Virus record (IMG/VR): IMGVR_UViG_3300030060_002220
Span: 1 to 46,773 of that record
DNA length: 46,773 nucleotides
Reading direction: 5' to 3' (one strand)
DNA from: a virus
Positions 32,938 through 39,400 of this stretch are shown one piece after another. The notes beneath the pieces are model-generated. The model searched no databases. It was not told the origin of the DNA and saw nothing but the letters and a program-made list of their open reading frames with translations. The position numbers and the translations under genes were made by a program. Position 1 is the stretch's first letter; every line of letters begins with the position of its first letter.

Positions 32938-33246
32938 TTACACCCCCAATAATTTTGGAAAACCTGCAAACTTTTGCTTAGTATTTTTTGCGTAAATAAC
33001 ACTTCTTTCTCTTTTTAATAGTTTGCCATTTGCGTGTATTGTTCTGCCTGTGTGTTTACAAACTCGTCTGATAAACTCACCTGTAATAGAGCAAAATTTA
33101 TAACCATGCCTACTCGACCTAAACACCTTTTGAATGTCTAGTATATTTTTATTATTAAAACCTTTTTCAATATCAACAGCTTTAATACTTTCGATTTTAA
33201 AAAACTGATTTTTGTTATCAGCTTTTATATTTACAATCTGAAACAT
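32938..33246 (-). CDS. Hypothetical basic protein, first gene of the minus-strand cluster
   Basis: 102 residues, basic, with RVCKHTGRTIHANGKLLKRE in the middle and FPKLLGV at the end. CGAGGAAA before ATG. As the first gene after the divergent region it should be among the earliest expressed. No family recognised. Confidence 0.55.
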   Translation of the reverse strand: MFQIVNIKADNKNQFFKIESIKAVDIEKGFNNKNILDIQKVFRSSRHGYKFCSITGEFIRRVCKHTGRTIHANGKLLKRERSVIYAKNTKQKFAGFPKLLGV

Positions 33247-33313
33247 ACAATTTCCTCGTTGTGTTTAAACACTCTAAGACTTTTAGTTTTAAAGTGCTAA
33301 ATTTCAGTATTAC

Positions 33314-33343
33314 TATCTAAACATTTTTTTAGTCTGTTGTCAA
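33314..33343 (-). promoter_or_regulatory. Candidate promoter of the early minus-strand cluster
   Basis: Minus strand TTGACA (33338-33343), 18-nt spacer, TAGATA (33314-33319). The GGTATTGACA context matches that of the SSB promoter. A GTTTAAACAC palindrome lies in the leader at 33263. Confidence 0.5.
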
Positions 33344-33528
33344 TACCTTTGAGTAAATTTATTAACTTTTTTTTAAAAGTGTTTAAACAGTTTTAATATT
33401 ATAATATATTATAATATATATAATAATTATTATTATAATGTCTTACAATATTATTATAATAATAATAGGTTATATTAAAGACTTTTGCAAGTGTTTTTAA
33501 AATATTCTGTGTTTTTTTATTTTAGGTA

Positions 33529-33831
33529 TTGACAAATAAAAATTGTTTCTCTCAGGTTCTGTTTTGAGTTCTAAGAATAATTTATTAAATATCCATAGCC
33601 TAGCATTAAAAATCTTTTTTAAAATGTTCTGTAAAAGTCAAGTCTTTTTTAAAATTGTTGCTAAATTGTCACATAAAAAACTACTAATAAAAAAACTACC
33701 TATTATTTTTTATAACCTATTGACATATAAAAATTGTTTCTCTCGTTGTCTAATTTCAATTCTAAGACCTTTTTATTAATTATTGGTATCCATATACCAA
33801 AAACTTTTTTTAAAATGTTCTGTAAAAGTCA
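33529..33831. repeat. Two 112-bp imperfect direct repeats
   Basis: Copies at 33529-33640 and 33720-33831. Each starts TTGACA(A/T)ATAAAAATTG, and each ends with TTAAAATGTTCTGTAAAAGT then CAA, so its ends are inverted TTGAC/GTCAA. A degenerate third end (TTTTAAAATATTCTGT) lies near 33496-33511. Confidence 0.8.
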
Positions 33832-33914
33832 ATAAATTTTATTTAATTGTCACAAGATTGTCACATTTAAACTTATAATACATTATAAATATTATTTATA
33901 TTTCATAATATAAT

Positions 33915-33996
33915 AAATATTTATACTTAATTATAAATATAAATTATATCTTACAAACATAACAAATATTTATACTTAATTATAAATATAAATTAT
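33915..33996. repeat. Exact 33-bp AT-only-like direct repeats
   Basis: Identical copies at 33915-33947 and 33964-33996 (beginning AAATATTTATACTTAATT), starts 49 bp apart. Iteron-like; only one C per copy. Confidence 0.85.
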
Positions 33997-34119
33997 GAAA
34001 TGTTTAAACAGTCTAAATTTAGACAATAAAAAAAATATTAAAAAGTTCTTGCATTTAAGTTGAAAATATGCAGAATAGTACTTAATGAAGTTATATTTTT
34101 TGTTTAAGGAGGACAGATA

Positions 34120-34755
34120 ATGAAAAATAATAAATCATTAAATCGTGAAACATGGCTAAAAATGGTCACTACAGAGCATTTAAGCAAGTTGTTTAAACAA
34201 GCTGGAAATTATGTAATTCCAGAAGATGTAAAAGTTAGTTGTGGATTTCCACCATCTGGAAACAGAGGAACAAAGCAAAAAACTCTCGGAGTTTGTTTTA
34301 ATAAAGCAAGTTCAGTAAATGGTGTAAATGAAATATTTATATCCCCTGTCTTAGATGATACTTCAAGGGTGTTAGATGTTTTAATACATGAACTTATTCA
34401 TGCTGTTGATGATTGCGTACATGGTCATAAAGGACTGTTTAAACAGATTGCACTAGCCGTAGGCTTAGAAGGTAAAATGACTTCAACAGTTGCTGGTGAA
34501 GAGCTACAGAAAAAGCTTAAAGCAATTATTAAAGAAGTTGGGGAGTATCCACATAGCGAGTTGCAATTATCTGGTAAAAAGCAAACTACAAGAAATATAA
34601 AACTTGCTTGTAATTGTTGTGAGTTCTCATTTAGAACATCAAGAAAGAATATCGAATTGATGGAACTAAAAGCATGGGAGTACACAGACTGCCAAATTAT
34701 ATGCCCAGCTTGTGTAGATGGTAATTTAAATATTGAGACTAAGGAGGGAGAATAA
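34120..34755 (+). CDS. SprT-like zinc metalloprotease
   Basis: 211 residues, SD AAGGAGG. The active site H90-E91-L-I-H94 is followed by H101-G-H103, the HExxH...HGH layout of SprT/Spartan-type domains. C-terminal Cys pairs (C164/C166/C167 and C195/C198) form a probable zinc ribbon, as in SprT-like proteins. Spartan removes DNA-protein crosslinks in eukaryotes; the phage substrate is unknown. It is first in a short plus-strand unit leaving the putative origin, so it is likely expressed early. Two GTTTAAAC elements lie within the gene. Confidence 0.85.
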   Translation: MKNNKSLNRETWLKMVTTEHLSKLFKQAGNYVIPEDVKVSCGFPPSGNRGTKQKTLGVCFNKASSVNGVNEIFISPVLDDTSRVLDVLIHELIHAVDDCVHGHKGLFKQIALAVGLEGKMTSTVAGEELQKKLKAIIKEVGEYPHSELQLSGKKQTTRNIKLACNCCEFSFRTSRKNIELMELKAWEYTDCQIICPACVDGNLNIETKEGE

Positions 34756-34824
34756 ATGTTTGATTGGCTTAGTGACTTTGACCAATTTGAGGATTTAAAG
34801 TTTAACGAAAAACCACCGAGATAA
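34756..34824 (+). CDS. Predicted 22-aa acidic peptide
   Basis: MFDWLSDFDQFEDLKFNEKP then PR. A strong SD (AAGGAGGGAG) lies at the end of the SprT gene and the ATG directly follows its stop. The terminator comes 18 nt later, so it is the last cistron of the unit. Confidence 0.5.
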   Translation: MFDWLSDFDQFEDLKFNEKPPR

Positions 34825-34841
34825 AATCCCCAAATTGTAAG

Positions 34842-34869
34842 CCCCCCACCTAGGGGGGTTTTTTTTTGG
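34842..34869 (+). terminator. Strong intrinsic terminator
   Basis: CCCCCC-ACCTA-GGGGGG followed by nine T. Ends the SprT-like transcript. Confidence 0.95.
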
Positions 34870-34904
34870 GAGTGTTTAAACAGTCTGTCTAATTTTTTTA
34901 GAAT

Positions 34905-35040
34905 TTATAAAATTTGTAAAATCCTTTTTAAAATTAATTTTACAAATTCATTAAATTTTACAAAGGCTCGTTAACTAGATTATTCAATTTACAAATTTGT
35001 AAAATTTTGCACATGGTTTATCCCCTTGTAAAATTTGTGA
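34905..35040. repeat. TTTACAAA/TTTGTAAA inverted-repeat cluster
   Basis: A perfect 16-bp palindrome TTTACAAATTTGTAAA lies at 34988-35003, with further half-sites near 34912, 34939, 34955 and 35031. Similar sequence lies in the hsp20 promoter spacer (about 15459-15472). Possible operator sites for the late promoter. Confidence 0.65.
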
Positions 35041-35061
35041 AATGCTACAGGGTGTTTAAAC

Positions 35062-35329
35062 GGGGTGGGCAGGGTGACAGGGGGGGTGTACCGGTATATA
35101 TATAATGGACATACATTTCACAAAGATTTATAGTGTTAACCAGATGTTAAATCGCCCTAGTTTTGATGTAGTTTTTTACCAGATTTTGCAAGGGGATATA
35201 TAAGACTTGTTTGACTCGGTTGTATATTAGGTGTATATGCAACCCTGCCAAACTTACAGTTTTATTATACACTTTTATTTGTTATTTGTCAAGGGGTTTG
35301 GCAAACTTTACACAATTTGCTAAATACTA
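35062..35329. other. Gene-free upstream region of the late operon
   Basis: No gene seen. Contains a G-rich run (35064-35092), a TATATATATAAT stretch near 35095-35106, and a weaker promoter-like TTGACT-N17-TATATG at 35211-35239 on the plus strand. Confidence 0.5.
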
Positions 35330-35358
35330 TTGACAAACTGGTAAATAAAATGTATAAT
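35330..35358 (+). promoter_or_regulatory. Consensus promoter of the packaging/structural operon
   Basis: TTGACA (35330-35335), exactly 17 nt, TATAAT (35353-35358). The expected start falls at about 35364-35367, where the ATG of the first gene lies (35365), implying a leaderless mRNA. Confidence 0.85.
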
Positions 35359-35364
35359 ATGTTT

Positions 35365-35790
35365 ATGAGTTATTTAGAACCTCGTAAGAAAACTCTTACA
35401 GAGAAACAACAAAAGTTCTTAGATTGTCTTGTGGAAACACAAGGCGACCCTAAAATAGCAGCCGAATTAGCAGGTTACTCAGGCAATCATCAACAAGTAT
35501 TAAAAAGTCTTAAAGATGAAGTGATAGATTTAGCCTCGGAGGTACTTGCAAGGTCTGCACCTAGGGCAGCTTTTAAGTTGATTGAAGTTATGGAATCGAA
35601 TAGACCGGTGCCACAAGCTAATAATAAACTACAAGCAGCTCAGAATATATTGGATAGAGTCGGTGTTACTAAAACAGAACGGCTCAATGTTAATCACATG
35701 TCAGGGGGTGGTATCTTTATACTGCCTGAAAAACAAGATGTGATTGATGCTACTTATGAGAATATAAATAATGAAGATATTCCTGACTGA
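35365..35790 (+). CDS. terS: Terminase small subunit-like protein
   Basis: 141 residues from ATG 35365. Upstream in-frame starts would lie inside the promoter. N-terminal LTEKQQKFLDCLVE with PKIAAELAGYSG is the helix-turn-helix-like start of terminase small subunits. Then a helical core (SEVLARSAPRAAFKLIEVME), NNKLQAAQNILDRVGV, and a C-terminal segment. Recognises packaging sites and loads the large subunit. Position before the packaging genes agrees. No SD is seen, fitting leaderless initiation. Confidence 0.75.
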   Translation: MSYLEPRKKTLTEKQQKFLDCLVETQGDPKIAAELAGYSGNHQQVLKSLKDEVIDLASEVLARSAPRAAFKLIEVMESNRPVPQANNKLQAAQNILDRVGVTKTERLNVNHMSGGGIFILPEKQDVIDATYENINNEDIPD

Positions 35791-35953
35791 AATTAATGAC
35801 CCCTTTGGCGATAAAAAGTTTATAGGTCCTTATATAAGAGCAGAATCGTTAGCAGAAGCTGAAAAAATTGCTTATGAGTATGAGTTAATTTTAGTTGGTG
35901 AATTACATGAATTAGTAACAGAAGAAGAGGAACCTAAAAAAGTTATACACTAA
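35771..35953 (+). CDS. Small conserved phage protein
   Basis: 60 residues, overlapping the terS end by 20 nt in another frame. FIGPYIRAESLAEAEKIAYE then LVGELHELV matches a short beta-alpha protein often seen in marine phages (GP-I-x-A-x-S...A...GEL). Function unknown. Confidence 0.6.
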   Translation: MKIFLTEINDPFGDKKFIGPYIRAESLAEAEKIAYEYELILVGELHELVTEEEEPKKVIH

Positions 35954-36267
35954 TGCCACATGCCGATAGAAAAACAGCAATGCTTAAAAAATATGGATTG
36001 AAAGGAGTTAATAAAGCTAAACGAACTCCTAAACATCCTACTAAATCGCACATGGTTTTAGCCCAAGAAGGTCATAAGATAAAACTTATCAGATTTGGTC
36101 AACAGGGTAAAAGAATAGGTACTCTTGAAGGTACATCTGGTAAGCCTAAAGCAGGTGAGTCAGATAGAATGAAAGCAAAAAGAAAATCTTTTAAAGCTCG
36201 ACATGCTAAAAATATTGCTAAAGGCAAGATGTCAGCAGCATGGTGGGCAGATAAAGTTAAATGGTAG
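35953..36267 (+). CDS. Conserved basic phage protein
   Basis: 104 residues, strongly basic. The C-terminal SFKARHAKNIAKGKMSAAWW ADKVKW pattern is shared with a widespread marine-phage family near terminase genes. Starts at a TAATG overlap. Probably DNA-associated or a minor virion protein, by charge and place only. Confidence 0.65.
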   Translation: MPHADRKTAMLKKYGLKGVNKAKRTPKHPTKSHMVLAQEGHKIKLIRFGQQGKRIGTLEGTSGKPKAGESDRMKAKRKSFKARHAKNIAKGKMSAAWWADKVKW

Positions 36268-36272
36268 ATACT

Positions 36273-36401
36273 ATGTTAGATAAAATATTACAATGGTTAG
36301 GTTTTATTTGGGTTAGAAATAGAGATTCAAGAGGTCGCTATGTTCCAGATAAAAAGAAAACTAAGTTTAGAAATGAAGCTTGGAAGCTACAGAGAAAATA
36401 A
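36273..36401 (+). CDS. Predicted 42-aa basic protein
   Basis: MLDKILQWLGFIWVRNRDSR, then a Lys-rich tail. The stop overlaps the next ATG (TAATG). No clear SD. Function unknown. Confidence 0.5.
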   Translation: MLDKILQWLGFIWVRNRDSRGRYVPDKKKTKFRNEAWKLQRK

Positions 36402-36559
36402 TGCCTCAAATAAATAGCGAAGAACAACCAATAAAATTTAAAACAGGTACAATAGCCGGTAAAGGTTCTAAAGCCAGACCCGGAGTTTATACTAAAGAGT
36501 ATAGAGATAATTTTGATAGGATATTTAAAAATGCCAAGAAAAGCGAAAACAAAAACTAA
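36401..36559 (+). CDS. Predicted 52-aa basic protein
   Basis: Starts at a TAATG overlap: MPQINSEEQPIKFKTGTIAG, KGSKARPGVYTKEYRDNFDR. It overlaps the next gene start by 29 nt. Function unknown; supported by chained overlaps. Confidence 0.5.
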   Translation: MPQINSEEQPIKFKTGTIAGKGSKARPGVYTKEYRDNFDRIFKNAKKSENKN

Positions 36560-36737
36560 AAAAAAGAGTAAGTCTCGAGTTAACGAAGCTGGTAATTACA
36601 CCAAGCCGAGTATGCGTAAGAGGCTATTCGAGAGGATTAAAGCCGGTTCTAAAGGTGGTAAACCCGGTCAGTGGTCAGCTCGAAAAGCCCAGCTTTTAGC
36701 AAAAGAATATAAAGCTAAAGGTGGAGGCTATAAATAA
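36531..36737 (+). CDS. Conserved basic phage protein (NEAGNYTKP family)
   Basis: 68 residues from ATG 36531, preferred over an in-frame start at 36513 by family length. RVNEAGNYTKPSMRKRLFER, then GQWSARKAQLLAKEYKAKGG, is a highly conserved pattern across marine phages, close to packaging genes. Very basic; function undetermined. Confidence 0.75.
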   Translation: MPRKAKTKTKKKSKSRVNEAGNYTKPSMRKRLFERIKAGSKGGKPGQWSARKAQLLAKEYKAKGGGYK

Positions 36738-36871
36738 TGTCTCGTAGTGCAGCTCAAAGAGCAGCCATTGCAATAGCTAAGAAAAAATCAGGTAAGTATA
36801 ATAAAGCAGGAAAAAGGACAGCACCCTATGCCAGACCCGAAAAAAGGAACAGGAAAAAAACCAAAAGGTAG
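36737..36871 (+). CDS. Predicted 44-aa basic protein
   Basis: TAATG overlap start: MSRSAAQRAAIAIAKKKSGK, ending in a Lys/Arg run. Its end overlaps the next gene by 44 nt. The AIAIAKKKSGKYNKAGKRT pattern recurs beside the NEAGNYTKP family elsewhere (from memory). Confidence 0.55.
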   Translation: MSRSAAQRAAIAIAKKKSGKYNKAGKRTAPYARPEKRNRKKTKR

Positions 36872-37112
36872 TGGTCGTAGATTATATACTGACGAAAATC
36901 CTAAAGATACAGTTAGTATAAAGTTTGCTACCCCAGCAGATGCTAGAGCAACTGTTGCTAAAGTTAAAAGAATAAAAAAACCTTATGCTCGTAAAATACA
37001 AATACTTACTGTTTTAGAACAAAGAGCCAAGGTTGCAGGTAAAAACGAACAAGCAAGAATAGCTAAAAAAGGTAAAGAAGCTATTAGAAAAAAAAATAAA
37101 AAAACAAAGTGA
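36828..37112 (+). CDS. Conserved basic phage protein (PKKGTGKKPKGSGRRLYT family)
   Basis: 94 residues: MPDPKKGTGKKPKGSGRRLY, VSIKFATPADARATVAKVKR, KPYARKIQILTVLEQRAKVA. A very conserved marine-phage family next to terminase genes. Highly basic, so nucleic-acid binding is plausible; function not established. Confidence 0.7.
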   Translation: MPDPKKGTGKKPKGSGRRLYTDENPKDTVSIKFATPADARATVAKVKRIKKPYARKIQILTVLEQRAKVAGKNEQARIAKKGKEAIRKKNKKTK

Positions 37113-37300
37113 AGTATGAAGAACAGCTTGAATTACACTTACAAGTTACAAGAGATGCAACTCCTAAAGAGTGTCAAGAGTGGTTTGAACAAGAACTTAA
37201 ACCTCAAGCAGATATACAGTTTAAGGTAATTTTTCTAGCAACTATTATGCAAGTTGTATCATGGTTGTTAGTTATGTCTTCATTTTTTTGGAAAATTTAA
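37109..37300 (+). CDS. Small protein with C-terminal membrane helix
   Basis: 63 residues from a GTG start overlapping the previous TGA (GTGA). LHLQVTRDATPKECQEWFEQ is amphipathic and acidic, followed by a hydrophobic helix (VIFLATIMQVVSWLLVMSSF). Tail-anchored topology. Function unknown. Confidence 0.6.
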   Translation: MKYEEQLELHLQVTRDATPKECQEWFEQELKPQADIQFKVIFLATIMQVVSWLLVMSSFFWKI

Positions 37301-37301
37301 T

Positions 37302-37559
37302 ATGGCAAAAAAAATTAAAAAATTAAAAAAGTCTCAGAAAAGTTTAGTAGATTGGGGTAATCAAAAATGGACAACCAAATCAGGTAAACCATCTGCTAAA
37401 ACTGGAGAAAGATATTTACCTGAAAAAGCTATTAAATCTTTAACAGCAGCTGAATATGCTGCAACAAGTCGTAAAAAAAGAAAAGATACTAAAAAAGGTA
37501 AACAATTTTCTAAACAACCTAAAAGAATAGCTAAAAAAACTAGCAGATATAGAAGATAA
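37302..37559 (+). CDS. Conserved Lys-rich phage protein
   Basis: 85 residues, very basic: SLVDWGNQKWTTKSGKPSAK, then LTAAEYAATSRKKRKDTKKG. Recognisable as a family common in marine phages between the small basic genes and terL. No SD-independent evidence of role; possibly a virion DNA-binding protein. Confidence 0.65.
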   Translation: MAKKIKKLKKSQKSLVDWGNQKWTTKSGKPSAKTGERYLPEKAIKSLTAAEYAATSRKKRKDTKKGKQFSKQPKRIAKKTSRYRR

Positions 37560-37563
37560 AATA

Positions 37564-37833
37564 ATGTTACTGCCTGATGGTTATATAAGAAGAACCTCAT
37601 CAACTATACCTTTTGGCTATGAAGAGTCAGGTGTAGTTGGACATTTAAAACCTATACCAGAACAACTAGAAGCATTAGAGGTTGTTGAAGACATGTTAAA
37701 TAAACAAGAAATAAGTTTACAAACAGCATCAGATTGGCTAGACTATAAAGTAGGTCGAACATTATCAAAAGCCGGACTTAAAAAATACATGGATAAAAAA
37801 TATGGCAAAGAAAGGCAGACCAACACTAGATGA
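37564..37833 (+). CDS. Helix-turn-helix-like protein upstream of terL
   Basis: 89 residues: GYEESGVVGHLKPIPEQLEA, then VVEDMLNKQEISLQTASDWL and GRTLSKAGLKKYMDKKY, which reads as a recombinase/resolvase-type HTH. It could be a second terminase recognition factor or a regulator. Overlaps terL by 32 nt. Confidence 0.6.
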   Translation: MLLPDGYIRRTSSTIPFGYEESGVVGHLKPIPEQLEALEVVEDMLNKQEISLQTASDWLDYKVGRTLSKAGLKKYMDKKYGKERQTNTR

Positions 37834-39397
37834 AGTTCTTAGTGATGTAAAAAAAGCAAAAGTTCAAAAAACTAAAGTTAAACGAACTTTAAAAACTAAA
37901 GAAGCTCAAATTAAAAAGTTGGAAACAACTTTAAACAACAAAAAAAATTCCTTAAAGAAATCTAAAGAAGTTTTGTCTAAACTTGACAAGACCTCAGACA
38001 ATCAAGTTATATCAGAAGATAAATTAAAAGATTTGCCACAATCAGTAGCTGATGCCATAAGTTCAGATACAGTATTGTTTCAACCCAACGAAGGACCACA
38101 AACTGATTTTTTAGCTGCAGATGAAAAAGATGTTTTGTATGGTGGTGCTGCTGGTGGTGGTAAATCCTATGCTATGTTAGTAGACCCTCTAAGATACTGC
38201 CATAAGAAAGCACATAGAGCTTTAATTCTTAGAAGGTCTATGCCTGAACTTAGAGAACTTATTGATAAGTCTAGAGAATTATATCCACAAGCATTTCCCG
38301 GTGCTAAATTTAGAGAAGTTGAAAAAGTTTGGAACTTTCCATCAGGAGCTAAAATTGAATTTGGCTTCTTAGAAAAAGATGCAGATGTTTACAGATACCA
38401 AGGACAAGCATATTCTTGGATAGGTTTTGATGAGATTACTCACTTACCTACAGAGTTTGGGTGGAATTACTTAGCATCTCGTTTAAGAACAACAGATAGA
38501 AGTATTAAAACATATTTAAGATGTACAGCTAACCCCGGTGGTGTAGGTGCAACTTGGGTAAAGAAAAGATATGTAGACCCAGCAGAACCGAATAAGTCTT
38601 TCGCAGGTTCTGATGGGTTATCTAGAAAATTTATACCAGCTAAATTAGTAGACAACCCTTATCTTGCTGAAGATGGTGTTTATGAAAAAATGCTACAATC
38701 TTTGCCTCCAACACAAAGAAGACAGTTATTAGAAGGTAATTGGGATATTGCAGAAGGTGCTGCATTTGCAGAATTTGAACCAGAATCACATATTGTAGCT
38801 CCTTTTGAGATACCTGTACATTGGCAAAGAGTAAAAGGTATTGACTATGGTTATGCTTCAGAGAGTTGTTGCTTGTGGGGTGCAGTTGATATAAATGATG
38901 GCACTTTAATAATTTATAGAGAATTATATCAAAAAGGCTTGACAGGAGAAGAATTAGGTGGTATAATATCTAATATGGAACTAGAAGACCCAGTTTCAGT
39001 TTCAGGGGTACTTGATACTGCAGCTTGGGCAAGAACAGGAACGACTGGTCCTACTGTTGGAGAAACTCTGCAAAAGATGGGTCATAAACTCAGACGAGCA
39101 GATAAGAATAGAATACAAGGGAAAATACAAATACATGAGTATTTAAAAGTGCAACCTAGTGGCAGACCTAGATTACAAATTTTTAATACTTGTAAGAATT
39201 TAATTAGAGAATTGCAAAGTATTCCATTGTCTAAAAATAATTCAGAAGATGTAGATACCCATGCCTCAGACCATGCTTATGATGCATTACGATACATGAT
39301 AATGAGCAGACCAAGAGTGCAATCTACTTATGATGAATTAAAAAGATTAAAAGAACAATCGTATTTTAATCCAGCAGATTCGACTTTTGGATATTAA
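37802..39397 (+). CDS. terL: Terminase large subunit
   Basis: 531 residues. N-terminal charged coil (1-70). ATPase: Walker A G114-GAAGGGKS122, Walker B WIGFDE with D210/E211, coupling-type TANPGG at 243-248. RNase H-like nuclease: D348 (GIDYGY), D405 (GVLDTAAW), D494 (HAYDALRY). Powers DNA translocation into the prohead and cuts the genome. All key residues are present. Confidence 0.95.
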   Translation: MAKKGRPTLDEVLSDVKKAKVQKTKVKRTLKTKEAQIKKLETTLNNKKNSLKKSKEVLSKLDKTSDNQVISEDKLKDLPQSVADAISSDTVLFQPNEGPQTDFLAADEKDVLYGGAAGGGKSYAMLVDPLRYCHKKAHRALILRRSMPELRELIDKSRELYPQAFPGAKFREVEKVWNFPSGAKIEFGFLEKDADVYRYQGQAYSWIGFDEITHLPTEFGWNYLASRLRTTDRSIKTYLRCTANPGGVGATWVKKRYVDPAEPNKSFAGSDGLSRKFIPAKLVDNPYLAEDGVYEKMLQSLPPTQRRQLLEGNWDIAEGAAFAEFEPESHIVAPFEIPVHWQRVKGIDYGYASESCCLWGAVDINDGTLIIYRELYQKGLTGEELGGIISNMELEDPVSVSGVLDTAAWARTGTTGPTVGETLQKMGHKLRRADKNRIQGKIQIHEYLKVQPSGRPRLQIFNTCKNLIRELQSIPLSKNNSEDVDTHASDHAYDALRYMIMSRPRVQSTYDELKRLKEQSYFNPADSTFGY

Positions 39398-39400
39398 AAT

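Larger units (their letters stand above)
33389..34060. other. AT-rich divergent region, replication-origin candidate
   Basis: Gene-free, between diverging transcription units. About 33389-33475 is almost pure A/T with nested inverted repeats. It is followed by two 112-bp direct repeats and two exact 33-bp direct repeats, and is flanked by GTTTAAAC palindromes (33381 and 34002). Direct repeats beside an easily melted stretch are typical of origins. Short open frames here are compositional. Confidence 0.55.
31569..35061. repeat. Dispersed 18-bp palindrome family centred on GTTTAAAC
   Basis: Consensus AGASTGTTTAAACASTCT. Eleven cores lie in this 3.5-kb stretch: 31569, 31835, 32517, 32926, 33263, 33381, 34002, 34191, 34437, 34874 and 35054. 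Further copies lie at 13212, 19467, 25252, 25480, 26253, 27442, 30414, 42943 and 43033. Many sit in leaders between a stop and the next SD. Possible roles: binding site for a phage or host regulator, or origin-associated sites. Confidence 0.8.

Noticed and set aside
33543-33779. An open plus-strand frame of 78 codons in the AT-rich region
   Set aside because: It runs through the 112-bp direct repeats, has no SD, and its residue use (Lys, Leu, Phe runs) reflects base composition.
31569-35061. CRISPR array suggested by repeated GTTTAAAC elements
   Set aside because: Spacing is irregular (tens to hundreds of bases), many copies are in coding sequence, and the unit is a short palindrome rather than a repeat-spacer array.
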